Position numbers and translations under genes: made by a program. A stretch of 30,710 nt of DNA from the NCBI GenBank assembly GCA_003521845.1, contig DPHB01000007.1, forward strand, positions 1-30,710. The letters are read 5' to 3'. Shown in pieces: positions 23,810 to 30,710 of the stretch. The first letter of the stretch is position 1, and each line of letters starts with the position of its first letter. This DNA comes from Oceanospirillaceae bacterium. GTDB lineage: Bacteria; Pseudomonadota; Gammaproteobacteria; Pseudomonadales; Balneatricaceae. The notes beneath the pieces were generated by a model. The model was not told the DNA's origin, did no database searches, and saw nothing but the letters and a program-made list of their open reading frames with translations.

Positions 23810-23869
23810 CATTTGGTTGCTTGAGCTCTCTAGCTAAGCTTCAGAAAAACCACACTACCAAGATACAAG

Positions 23870-23926
23870 TGTAAAGATAGACTGGCACTTTGGGGTCTGA
23901 CCCCAAAGTGCCAGTCTATCTTTACA
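23870..23926. repeat. 57-bp perfect palindrome (28-bp arms, single central base)
   Basis: The left arm TGTAAAGATAGACTGGCACT continues as TTGGGGTC; after one T the exact reverse complement follows, ending TCTATCTTTACA. The centre is position 23898. It lies between livF and the PaaK-like gene, ending 15 nt before that gene's ATG. As RNA it would be an extremely stable hairpin next to the ribosome site. It lacks a T-run. It looks like a dispersed palindromic repeat rather than a local operator. Confidence 0.9.
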
Positions 23927-23941
23927 AAAGGAAAAGAGATT

Positions 23942-25174
23942 ATGACTAATTTTTATGATGATCTAGAGACCCGTTCTGCGCAACAGCGCGAAGCGGATCA
24001 GATTGCAGCGGTAGCGGCCCAAGTGGCTCATGCTAAAGCTAGCTGTAGTGCTTGGGCAGATATCTTGGCGGATGTGGATGCGGCTGATATTAATAGCGCT
24101 GAGGCCATTGCACAGTTGCCAGTTACGCGTAAGTCGGCTTTGATTGAGCTGCAAAAAGACAAGATGCCGTTTGGTGGCATGGTTGATGCGTCTGGCGCGC
24201 ATATGAATTATGTATTTACATCCCCAGGGCCTATTTATGAGCCAGGTTTTGATGTGCCTGATGCGTGGCGTTTTGCCCGTGCTTTACATGCAGGTGGTCT
24301 ACGTAGGGGCGATTTGGTACAAAACTGTTTCTCTTATCACTTCACGCCTGCCGGTGCCATGTTTGACAATGCGGCCAAAGAAATTGGTTGCACGGTGATT
24401 GCCGCTGGCGTGGGTAACACGGAAATGCAAGCGCAGAGCTTCCATAATTTGAAGCCGACCGCTTACATAGGCACGCCAAGCTTTTTGAAAATTATTTTAG
24501 AGAAAGCGGATGAGCTAGGTTTAGACGCCAGCTCTGTCACCAAAGCCGTGGTCGGTGGCGAGCCTTTCTTGCCACCGCTCCAAGCTTTCTTTAAAGAGCG
24601 GGGCATCCAGGTTCTACAAGGTTACGCTACGGCTGACCTTGGTAACATTGCCTATGAAGTGCCCGGTGCTGCGGGTATGTTGTTAGATGAAGGTATTTAT
24701 CTAGAAATTGTTCGCCCTGGTACTGGTGACCCAGTAGCGCCAGGTGAAGTGGGTGAAATTGTGGTGACCACGTTTAACGCCCATTACCCACTAATTCGTT
24801 TTGCCACCGGTGATATGTCGGCCTTTATGGATGGTGAAAGCCCTTGTGGTCGTACTAGTAAGCGTATTAAAGGTTGGATGGGTCGTGCTGATCAGTCCAC
24901 TAAAGTACGTGGCATGTTCGTACGCCCAGAGCAGGTGGCGGAACTAGCTGGTAAGCATGATGAAATAGGTAAAATACGCCTAAGCGTTGATCAAGCTGAT
25001 GGCAAAGATAGCTTGTTGGTAGCTTGTGAGACTGATAACCCGTCTGACGCCTTGTTGGCAGCAGTCACAGATAATGTTCGCAATGTTATTCATTTGCGCG
25101 GTGATGTACAGCTTGTGGCGGTGAATAGTTTGCCTAATGATGGCAAGGTGATTGACGATAAGCGCCAGTTTTAA
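23942..25174 (+). CDS. PaaK-like (phenylacetate-CoA ligase family) adenylating enzyme
   Basis: The 410-residue protein has the PaaK-family layout: an N-terminal helical cap (NFYDDLETRSAQQREADQIA), a nucleotide-binding core with AVVGGEPFLP and QGYATADLGNIAYE, FATGDMSAFM, and a C-terminal subdomain with MGRADQSTKVRGMFVRPEQV. The usual phosphate loop (S/T-S-G-T-T-G-x-P) at residues 90-104 is replaced by FTSPGPIYEPG. This may be a lineage variant with altered ATP handling, or a protein whose activity has changed. AAAGGA and AGAG lie upstream of the ATG. It is the last gene of the transporter cluster. The acid it activates is unknown; phenylacetate should not be assumed. Confidence 0.82.
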   Translation: MTNFYDDLETRSAQQREADQIAAVAAQVAHAKASCSAWADILADVDAADINSAEAIAQLPVTRKSALIELQKDKMPFGGMVDASGAHMNYVFTSPGPIYEPGFDVPDAWRFARALHAGGLRRGDLVQNCFSYHFTPAGAMFDNAAKEIGCTVIAAGVGNTEMQAQSFHNLKPTAYIGTPSFLKIILEKADELGLDASSVTKAVVGGEPFLPPLQAFFKERGIQVLQGYATADLGNIAYEVPGAAGMLLDEGIYLEIVRPGTGDPVAPGEVGEIVVTTFNAHYPLIRFATGDMSAFMDGESPCGRTSKRIKGWMGRADQSTKVRGMFVRPEQVAELAGKHDEIGKIRLSVDQADGKDSLLVACETDNPSDALLAAVTDNVRNVIHLRGDVQLVAVNSLPNDGKVIDDKRQF

Positions 25175-25217
25175 ATTGTTTTAAACCCGTTTATGGGTTG
25201 TTTGTTGTTTTTGTATT

Positions 25218-25255
25218 ACGCCCTACTTAAGTGAAATTAAGTAGGGCGTTTTTTT
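25218..25255 (+). terminator. Rho-independent terminator ending the transporter cluster
   Basis: A 12-bp perfect stem, CGCCCTACTTAA with TTAAGTAGGGCG, 6-nt loop, followed by seven T (one further A-T pair at the base). It is 44 nt after the PaaK-like gene. Confidence 0.93.
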
Positions 25256-25305
25256 ATGTACGCTAGATACCCTTTGCCTGTCTAGTTTTATGCTGCGCTA
25301 GTGGC

Positions 25306-25590
25306 TTAGTCTGTCTTGCTAGACAAACCTTTGATAGAACGTCCTGTTGTTTGAGTTTCCTTGTCACGCATGTCGACAAGGGCTTTTATGGCGGCCTCCT
25401 GCTTAACTTTTAACTCCGCAGCTAGAGCAAGTGGGTCATCAATGTGCCTGACATGCCCATCGACTCGGTACAAGCCAACATCACGAAGTTGAGAGTCATT
25501 AAGGTGGGCGACTGCGTTAGCATTAAAGCGCGTGTGTGCCCGGCTTTGGTGGGACTCAAGCAATGCTAGGATAAAGCTTAATAAAGCCAT
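25306..25590 (-). CDS. Small DUF1127/YjiS-like protein
   Basis: The 94-residue protein carries the DUF1127-type motif LNDSQLRDVGLYRVDG (about residues 30-45), which corresponds to the family's L-x-D-x-x-L-R-D-I-G-L pattern, followed by a helical, charged C-terminus. DUF1127 proteins are short, Arg-rich, often stress-induced and in some bacteria RNA-binding; function here is unknown. AGGAG lies 6 nt before the ATG. It follows, by 14 nt, the end of a small frameshifted frame on the same strand, suggesting they were co-transcribed. Confidence 0.65.
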   Translation of the reverse strand: MALLSFILALLESHQSRAHTRFNANAVAHLNDSQLRDVGLYRVDGHVRHIDDPLALAAELKVKQEAAIKALVDMRDKETQTTGRSIKGLSSKTD

Positions 25591-25604
25591 TTCAATCTCC
25601 TTTC

Positions 25605-25798
25605 TTAATGTAGGCCGGGATCGAAATTGGTGGTGTTGTCGCTAGCGCTTAGGGGTAGGCTAAAACAGGGGCCACGAATTTCGAATCCGCGGCCAATTGA
25701 TATACTATCTAGCTGACGCGCGGGCACCAAACATTGGTTGCCATCCACATATGGCGGAGGCAAAAATTGCGTGTTGAAATTGCAGTAATGTAATTCAT
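25605..25798 (-). pseudogene. Probable small gene broken by a one-base deletion
   Basis: A perfect AGGAGG lies 5 nt before an ATG at 25798 (MNYITAISTRNF), but this frame stops after 29 codons. The frame one base back stays open from 25895 down to a TAA at 25605, has no ATG of its own and encodes PPPYVDGNQCLVPARQLDS and further on GFEIRGPC. One extra T in the five-T run at 25762-25766 would join them into a 64-residue protein that ends 14 nt before the DUF1127 gene. Either a sequencing error or a real frameshift would explain this. The product is not recognised. Confidence 0.4.
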
Positions 25799-25910
25799 AG
25801 CAGCCTCCTAAGTGGGTTGCGGTATTGATAGTCAGATAATTTAAGACGATAGCAATGGGTACGTCAACCCAGAGTGGGCTATTTTTTTGTATATTTCAAG
25901 GTGCAGCTTG
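25799..25910. other. Short intergenic region upstream of the broken small gene
   Basis: Between the membrane-protein stop and the ribosome site of the small frame. A weak plus-strand hairpin (CCCA-GAG-TGGG) followed by a seven-T run lies at 25868-25888, with no plus-strand gene obviously using it. The minus-strand promoter of the small gene/DUF1127 unit should be here but is not clear. Confidence 0.4.
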
Positions 25911-27188
25911 TTACAGGTTATATAGGTAAAAGGCCGCGCATACGATACCGAACAGCACCACTGTATAGGCAGTGTTGCTACGTGCCATAGTACTGCCTTT
26001 GATACCAAATTGCCCCTGAATAGTCAGCAGGGTTCCCGATACAGGGTTGATCGCCATACCCACACCCCAAATAGCCAAATAGGTCATAGCCAGCAAGTTA
26101 GGTGGTGGATCTAGGGTGCTTAATAAAGGATTAAGTAGGGCCATGATCATAATGGCATGCACGCCAAGGCGGGCAGCAATGAGGCTGCCAAATAATACTA
26201 TACTGGCTTCAGTGGCACCGTATTGATCAAAAGGTAGGTTGAAAGGCACCACTTGTAGGAATTGTCCAAGCCCCGTGGCAAAGACACCAGCAGCCAAAAA
26301 TATCGAAGCTTCGGCGATGTAGTTGCCCAGCCTGTTTTGGCAGTGCCGGTGGGCGAGATGCCAACGTTGTTCTAGCAGCAGTATGGCGTTGACCAGAAGT
26401 AAAGAGGTAATAATGATGATGATGGGGATGGGCGTAGAGGGCCAGACCTCGTGGCAGACAATGACGACTAAAGCCAGCAAGCTAGGCAGTACTAAGCTAC
26501 GCCCCTTAAGTGGGTAACCTGGTAAGCCAGCGCTGGCTTTACGGTTGTGCCAATAGAGTATAGCGATACCTAAGGCGCTCACAGGCATGCCCATAAGCAT
26601 GACAGAGTACAGGTCCATGTTTGGTACCAATATCATGGTATAAGCCATGGAGGCGAAAAATGGAGACCAGAGGGCGCATAGACCGAAGGTGATGGCTAGG
26701 GACCTAGCTAAAGGTAGGTCAATCTTGCGGTAGGCTTTTAGCCGTTCACCGACCATGATGACCGATGATATGTTGATGATGGCACCAAACAGGTGGTTGG
26801 CCAGTAACGTGCTCAGTAAGCCTGATTTTCCCGTGGGTAGTTGGCGTTCTTTGCTGGTGGCTGTTGGCGTGGCAACCAAGCTTAAGAAACTGACAGCAAA
26901 TAGCATGCTTAGCAAAACCGTATTGCTTTGCATGAGCTTGAGCCAAGGGATGCTGGCACCTTGTATCACACTATAGGTAAGCCCGGCGAGGCCAAGCCCT
27001 AATAATAATAGTGTTTGGTTACGAGCGCGGCCTATTAGGTGTACGGCACCGGATAGTGCTGTGAGCCATATAATGGCGCCAGCGGCGATTAGTAACGAGC
27101 TATAAACGAGGCTTAAAGCCACCAAGATGGCAGCACTTAAGTAGCTATAACCACGCCAGGTGCCCCAGTGGCCGCTTGCTGTTGGCAT
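25911..27188 (-). CDS. Polytopic inner-membrane protein of unknown specificity
   Basis: The 425-residue protein is hydrophobic throughout, with about 11-12 predicted helices. Polar conserved-looking segments are TGKSGLLSTLLANHLFGAI, MVGERLKAYRKIDL, ATGLGQFLQVVPF and AINPVSGTLLTIQGQFGIKG. The repeated Gly/Pro-rich re-entrant-like segments and helix count resemble ion-transporter-superfamily carriers, but I cannot assign a family. The ATG lies 3 nt after the stop of the glutathione S-transferase gene, so the two form an operon. The substrate is unknown. Confidence 0.65.
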   Translation of the reverse strand: MPTASGHWGTWRGYSYLSAAILVALSLVYSSLLIAAGAIIWLTALSGAVHLIGRARNQTLLLLGLGLAGLTYSVIQGASIPWLKLMQSNTVLLSMLFAVSFLSLVATPTATSKERQLPTGKSGLLSTLLANHLFGAIINISSVIMVGERLKAYRKIDLPLARSLAITFGLCALWSPFFASMAYTMILVPNMDLYSVMLMGMPVSALGIAILYWHNRKASAGLPGYPLKGRSLVLPSLLALVVIVCHEVWPSTPIPIIIIITSLLLVNAILLLEQRWHLAHRHCQNRLGNYIAEASIFLAAGVFATGLGQFLQVVPFNLPFDQYGATEASIVLFGSLIAARLGVHAIMIMALLNPLLSTLDPPPNLLAMTYLAIWGVGMAINPVSGTLLTIQGQFGIKGSTMARSNTAYTVVLFGIVCAAFYLYNL

Positions 27189-27191
27189 TGG

Positions 27192-27881
27192 TTAGCAGGG
27201 TGACAAGTTGTAGTGGCGGTCACCAAGCAGCTTGTCTAGAGTTTGCTTTTCGCGTGCAATCAGCGCCTGGAAAGTTTCTTGCTGGTACATACGTTGGTAA
27301 TAAGCACTGAGTTTTGGCCAGCGCTGAGCGTCGATTAATTCACCGCCGTGCATAAAGTTAACAAACTGCGTGGTGATGGCGACGTCGGCCATGGTTAAGG
27401 TATCACCCACAAAATAGGTGTTATTGCCCAGCAGGTTTTCCAAATAATCTAGTAATTTGGGTGCCTTGTTATCAACGCCATCTTGAGCAATGTCTTCATG
27501 TGGCTCCTTGCCACTGAGCATGCGCAGCGTGCGGCGCGAGAAAACAGTAAAGGTAAGTATGGGTGCCAGTTCATAATCGGCGTATTTTTCTAGCCAGCGG
27601 ACTTGGGCGCGAGCGTGTGGGTCTTGGGGGATCAGGTCCTTTAAATTAGAGTGATCGTTAGTCTCGATCAAATATTGGCAGATTACACTAGAGTCTGGCT
27701 GCGTCCATTCGTCTTCTTGTAATACAGGGATTTTTGCTAGGGGGCTGATTTGTAAAAAATCGTCACTAAAAGAGCCGGGGCTTTCAGGGCGTAATTTATA
27801 TTCAGCATCCATGGTTTTGAGGACAAACATCACTTTACGTACAAATGGTGAAAGTGGGGCGCCGTGTAGAGTGCGTTGCAT
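27192..27881 (-). CDS. Glutathione S-transferase family protein
   Basis: The 229-residue protein has an N-terminal thioredoxin-like domain (HGAPLSPFVRKVMFVLK; cis-Pro in AKIPVL; glutathione-binding QPDSSVICQYL around residues 60-71). The C-terminal helical domain has the GST motif GDTLTMADVAITTQFVNF. The active-site position reads SPFVRK, a Ser-type site with no Cys. It is translationally linked to the downstream membrane-protein gene, and its own upstream region (27882-28060) shows no clear promoter. The physiological substrate is unknown. Confidence 0.85.
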   Translation of the reverse strand: MQRTLHGAPLSPFVRKVMFVLKTMDAEYKLRPESPGSFSDDFLQISPLAKIPVLQEDEWTQPDSSVICQYLIETNDHSNLKDLIPQDPHARAQVRWLEKYADYELAPILTFTVFSRRTLRMLSGKEPHEDIAQDGVDNKAPKLLDYLENLLGNNTYFVGDTLTMADVAITTQFVNFMHGGELIDAQRWPKLSAYYQRMYQQETFQALIAREKQTLDKLLGDRHYNLSPC

Positions 27882-28061
27882 AAGATGTGCCTGTGTCTTG
27901 GTGATTGTTTACGGGCATCATAATAGCAGGAATTAGGCGTTAGACGCGTTAGATATTTCGCTAAAGCAGGTTGCTTTGAAATTTAAATATAGCCTGTTTT
28001 CTAGTTATGTCTTTCAAGAATTAAGTGGTTGAAATAAACCTAATTATATTCACTAAATAAG
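27882..28061. other. Intergenic region between GST gene and tRNA promoter
   Basis: AT-rich stretch separating divergent units. I find no gene or RNA in it. Confidence 0.5.
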
Positions 28062-28090
28062 TTGACAGGCTTGCGATAAATCCTTAATAT
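28062..28090 (+). promoter_or_regulatory. Promoter of the first tRNA cluster
   Basis: Consensus -35 TTGACA (28062-28067), 17-nt spacer, -10 TAATAT (28085-28090), followed at once by a GC-rich discriminator GCGCTCTCC, the kind found at growth-rate and ppGpp-controlled stable RNA promoters. Confidence 0.88.
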
Positions 28091-28141
28091 GCGCTCTCCA
28101 GTTTGGCGCTACGCACTGCGTAACACCAAGCTACGAACAGC

Positions 28142-28217
28142 GTCCCGTTCGTCTAGTGGTCTAGGACACCGCCCTTTCACGGCGGTAACAGGGGTTCGAA
28201 CCCCCTACGGGATGCCA
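28142..28217 (+). tRNA. tRNA-Glu (anticodon TTC), copy 1
   Basis: A 76-nt cloverleaf with encoded CCA. Acceptor arms GTCCCGT and ACGGGAT pair (one G-T at the end), the anticodon stem is CCGCC/GGCGG around CTTTCAC, and the T arm is AGGGGTTCGAACCCCCT. Identical to the copy at 30219. Confidence 0.98.
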
Positions 28218-28218
28218 T

Positions 28219-28294
28219 GCGGAATTAGCTCAGTTGGTAGAGCGGGACCTTGCCAAGGTTCAGGTCGTCGGTTCGAACCCGATATTCCGCTCCA
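28219..28294 (+). tRNA. tRNA-Gly (anticodon GCC), copy 1
   Basis: A 76-nt cloverleaf with encoded CCA, one base after tRNA-Glu. Acceptor GCGGAAT/ATTCCGC, D arm GCTCAGTTGGTAGAGC, anticodon loop TTGCCAA. Identical to the copy at 30416. Confidence 0.98.
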
Positions 28295-28301
28295 AATTAA
28301 G

Positions 28302-28330
28302 AAAACCAGTCCATGTGACTGGTTTTTTTT
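28302..28330 (+). terminator. Rho-independent terminator of the first tRNA cluster
   Basis: A 10-bp stem AAAACCAGTC/GACTGGTTTT with a CATGT loop, running into eight T. Confidence 0.92.
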
Positions 28331-28445
28331 CGCCTGTCGAAAAGTACCCATAATGCTATCTAAGGCAACTACGCCATGTCTACAGTTGACCTTGGCGCGC
28401 CCAGATGGAAAGATCAGTAACACTGGAATAGGTGGTGGCTTTGTT

Positions 28446-30074
28446 ATGCAGTTTGATTATGTCATTGTAGGTGGGGGTTCAGCTGGTGCTGTTGTGGCTG
28501 CTCGTCTGTGTGAAAATCCTGCGATAAGCGTGTGTTTGTTGGAAGCTGGTGGTGAAGGTGATGGTGCCCTGGTGCGTACCCCCTTGGGTACGGCTGTCAT
28601 GTTGCCCAACCGGCCTATAAAGTTAAATAATTGGGCTTGGCAAACAACACCTCAGGCAGGCCTGGGTGGCCGCAATGGCTACCTGCCCCGAGGAAGGTGC
28701 TTGGGTGGTTCAAGTGCCATTAATGCTATGCTTTACATCCGTGGCCAGCAGCAAGATTATGATGCTTGGCAGCAGCTGGGCTGTGAAGCCTGGTCTTGGC
28801 AGGAGGTGTTGCCTTACTTTATTAAGTCTGAAAATAACCAGCGTGGCGCCGATGTTTGGCATGGTGGTGAAGGGCCTTTGCAGGTTGCCGATCAAGCGCA
28901 GCCTCGGCCTATCTCAGAAGCTTTTGTGGCGGCTTGTGCCGAGCAAGGGGTGGCGCAGTGCGAAGATTTTAATCGCGGCGCTAATGCGGGTGCAGGCCTC
29001 TATCAGGTGACCCAGTTTTACCAGGCTGGCAAAAAAGGTGAGCGATGTTCGGCTTCTTTGGCATACCTTGCTAACTATAAGGCTAAACCTAATCTAAGTG
29101 TGGTTACTGGTGCTCAGGCAACCAGGATTCTGTTTGCTGATGAAGTTGTTGCCAACAAGGCTACGGGCGTTGAGTATGTTAGTCGTGGCCAGGTTGGGCA
29201 GGTGCATGCCAAGCGTGAGGTGATTCTTAGTGCTGGTGCTTACGCATCGCCGCAATTACTGCTTTTGTCTGGGGTGGGTAATGCGGATTATCTCAACCAT
29301 ATGGGTATTGAGTCTAAAGTTGATTTGCCAGGCGTGGGGCAGAATCTACAGGACCATATAGATCTAACCATCTCCTATCGCACGAAGGATACTAATAATC
29401 TTGGCTTTAGCTTGTCTGCGTTTGCCCGCTTTGGCTCACACTTAAAAAGCTGGTGGCAAAAGGGGGAGGGTATGTTAGCTTCACCCATTGCTGAAGCCGG
29501 TAGTTTCTTTTGTAGTTCGCCGGCAGTGGCGCGCCCTGATATACAGACGCATTTTGTCATTGGGGTGGTTGATGATCACGGTAGGCGCCTGCACTGGGGG
29601 CATGGCTTTGGTAGTCATGTGTGTCAATTGCGGCCCTATAGTCGGGGTACAGTGGGCTTGGCTAGTAAGGATCCGTTAGCGCCTCCGGCTGTTGACCCTA
29701 ACTATCTATCAGATCCTCGAGATTTACAGATCCTAATGCAAGGGGTCAGACAGGTGGCAAAGGTGATGGCTTCTAAAGCTTTGGCTGGCTTTAACGATGG
29801 TCCCTTTATGTTTGATGTAGGTCAGATGGACGATGAGCAGTTGGCGGCAGAAGTGGCTAAGCGAGCCGATACTATTTATCATCCCGTAGGCACCTGCAAA
29901 ATGGGGCATGATGCTATGGCCGTAGTTGACCCTCAGCTACGCGTGCATGGTTGTGAAAACCTACGTGTGGTGGATGCTTCCATTATGCCAACTATTGTTA
30001 GTGGCAATACCAATGCACCGACCATTATGATTGCCGAAAAAGCTGCGGATATGATAATTGCAGCGCAGCAATAA
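28446..30074 (+). CDS. GMC-family FAD-dependent oxidoreductase (choline/alcohol dehydrogenase-like)
   Basis: The 542-residue flavoprotein oxidises an alcohol. The N-terminal ADP-binding motif FDYVIVGGGSAGAVVAARL starts at residue 3; GMC signature 1 is PRGRCLGGSSAINAMLYIRG, and signature 2 is GAYASPQLLLLSGVG. The catalytic His lies in HPVGTCKMG (about 479) and the second active-site residue in NTNAPT (about 521). It has no signal peptide. A longer frame reads back through the upstream tRNAs and is not real; the ATG at 28446 starts at the FAD fold with GGTGG 7 nt ahead. The substrate (choline, medium-chain or aromatic alcohol) cannot be told. It sits alone between two identical tRNA pairs. Confidence 0.88.
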   Translation: MQFDYVIVGGGSAGAVVAARLCENPAISVCLLEAGGEGDGALVRTPLGTAVMLPNRPIKLNNWAWQTTPQAGLGGRNGYLPRGRCLGGSSAINAMLYIRGQQQDYDAWQQLGCEAWSWQEVLPYFIKSENNQRGADVWHGGEGPLQVADQAQPRPISEAFVAACAEQGVAQCEDFNRGANAGAGLYQVTQFYQAGKKGERCSASLAYLANYKAKPNLSVVTGAQATRILFADEVVANKATGVEYVSRGQVGQVHAKREVILSAGAYASPQLLLLSGVGNADYLNHMGIESKVDLPGVGQNLQDHIDLTISYRTKDTNNLGFSLSAFARFGSHLKSWWQKGEGMLASPIAEAGSFFCSSPAVARPDIQTHFVIGVVDDHGRRLHWGHGFGSHVCQLRPYSRGTVGLASKDPLAPPAVDPNYLSDPRDLQILMQGVRQVAKVMASKALAGFNDGPFMFDVGQMDDEQLAAEVAKRADTIYHPVGTCKMGHDAMAVVDPQLRVHGCENLRVVDASIMPTIVSGNTNAPTIMIAEKAADMIIAAQQ

Positions 30075-30156
30075 GGCTCTTATAGGTAGTTTGCTAAGTT
30101 GTTCTGTGGCGAATTGGAAAAGACCTTGGTTTTTTCCACAAATAGTCAAATATTGG

Positions 30157-30185
30157 TTGACAGAATCCAGTAAAATCAATAATAT
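30157..30185 (+). promoter_or_regulatory. Promoter of the second tRNA-Glu
   Basis: TTGACA (30157-30162), 17-nt spacer, TAATAT (30180-30185), then GCGC. The same -35, -10 and following four bases as the first tRNA promoter, while the spacer differs, so it is a parallel copy. Confidence 0.87.
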
Positions 30186-30218
30186 GCGCACCACTCTTTT
30201 GCAGAGTGATGAGACCGC

Positions 30219-30294
30219 GTCCCGTTCGTCTAGTGGTCTAGGACACCGCCCTTTCACGGCGGTAACAGGGGTTCGAACCCCCTACGGGATGCCA
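30219..30294 (+). tRNA. tRNA-Glu (anticodon TTC), copy 2
   Basis: Identical over 76 nt to the gene at 28142, with encoded CCA. Flanking sequence differs on both sides. Confidence 0.98.
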
Positions 30295-30318
30295 ATTCAT
30301 CTTTCTGCAAATTAGGCC

Positions 30319-30347
30319 TTATCAAACACTCAAACGGGTGGTAGAAT
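30319..30347 (+). promoter_or_regulatory. Candidate promoter for tRNA-Gly/tRNA-Cys
   Basis: TTATCA (30319), 17-nt spacer, TAGAAT (30342-30347), then the GC-rich discriminator GGCGCCCTC. It lies in the 121-bp gap between tRNA-Glu and tRNA-Gly, a gap that is only one base in the first cluster. Confidence 0.6.
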
Positions 30348-30415
30348 AGGCGCCCTCTTAACGGCCACTAGCTGATAAGAGACGGACATTACAGCCGCCG
30401 TACAGTGCTGAAAAT

Positions 30416-30491
30416 GCGGAATTAGCTCAGTTGGTAGAGCGGGACCTTGCCAAGGTTCAGGTCGTCGGTTCGAACCCGATATTCCGCTCCA
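30416..30491 (+). tRNA. tRNA-Gly (anticodon GCC), copy 2
   Basis: Identical over 76 nt to the gene at 28219, with encoded CCA. Confidence 0.98.
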
Positions 30492-30516
30492 ATTACTTCC
30501 TATGTAATTGTATAGA

Positions 30517-30590
30517 GGCTGAGTGGCAGAGTGGTCATGCAGCGGACTGCAACTCCGTTAACGCCGGTTCGATTCCGACCTCAGCCTCCA
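30517..30590 (+). tRNA. tRNA-Cys (anticodon GCA)
   Basis: A 74-nt cloverleaf with encoded CCA; acceptor GGCTGAG/CTCAGCC, anticodon loop CTGCAAC between GCGGA and TCCGT, T loop GGTTCGATTCC. It follows tRNA-Gly by 25 nt and is probably co-transcribed with it. Confidence 0.97.
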
Positions 30591-30661
30591 TTTCTTCTTA
30601 ATACACACTCTTTTTTATCATACTACAGCAACTGCTGTACGTTGTTCTGTGCGTGGTGTTT

Positions 30662-30674
30662 GGTCATTGCGAGC
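30662..30674. repeat. Fragment of the REP-like repeat end
   Basis: GGTCATTGCGAGC matches the end of the repeat units seen at 16138 and 22824. The right-hand half is not evident before the window ends, so it is either a remnant or a diverged copy. Confidence 0.4.
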
Positions 30675-30710
30675 AACCCATAAAGCACGTCATCCTATGC
30701 TTGAACTAGT

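Noticed and set aside
23942..25174. Phenylacetate degradation pathway
   Set aside because: Only a PaaK-like ligase is present; no paaABCDE, paaG, paaZ or paaJ homologues are in the window.
28089..28445. 119-codon N-terminal extension of the GMC oxidoreductase
   Set aside because: It reads through tRNA-Glu, tRNA-Gly and their terminator; the FAD fold starts at the ATG at 28446.

Overview
The window reads as chromosomal DNA of a free-living, probably marine gammaproteobacterium of moderate GC. Protein families (GlcDEF, NsrR, class II NirK, CrbS/CrbR-like kinase and regulator, Liv-type ABC transporter linked to acyl-CoA ligases) and gammaproteobacterial-type tRNAs support this; genus is not decidable from sequence alone. 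There is no integrase, IS transposase gene, phage gene or CRISPR array in view.

Layout. 1-155: the start of a response-regulator gene running off the left edge. 359-694: a small exported Sel1-repeat protein with its own terminator. 796-5519: glycolate oxidase locus, with the GntR/FCD regulator glcC divergent from glcDEF, a perfect 25-bp dyad in the shared promoter region and a terminator after glcF. 5528-9259: a compact minus-strand nitrite-reduction locus, nsrR then nirK, a diheme cytochrome c, a monoheme cytochrome c and a two-domain multicopper oxidase. An NsrR-type operator lies in front of nirK. 9613-11665: a glycine-zipper exported protein, a PLP-dependent serine/threonine dehydratase-family enzyme and a small hypothetical protein. 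11823-16034: a convergent LuxR-type response regulator and a symporter-hybrid histidine kinase resembling CrbR/CrbS (ErdR/MxtR), which in other gammaproteobacteria control acetate/acyl-CoA metabolism.

16524-25174: a seven-gene plus-strand cluster of an acyl-CoA synthetase, LivG, LivH, LivM, a periplasmic binding protein, LivF and a PaaK-like ligase. The order suggests uptake of a carboxylic acid coupled to CoA activation. It is punctuated by REP-like repeats, long hairpins and a 57-bp perfect palindrome, and ends at a strong terminator. 25306-27881: a DUF1127-type small protein, a probably frameshifted small gene just upstream of it, a polytopic membrane protein and a glutathione S-transferase. 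28142-30590: two tRNA clusters (Glu-Gly and Glu-Gly-Cys) with near-identical promoters, flanking a GMC-family FAD oxidoreductase.

The most interesting points are: the NO-regulated nirK operon that ends in an unusual copper oxidase with a polybasic tail; the PaaK-like ligase with a non-canonical phosphate-binding loop inside the transporter cluster; the palindromes and REP-like elements placed between the transporter genes; and the directly repeated tRNA pairs bracketing a single gene. All functional assignments come from reading motifs; no searches were run.
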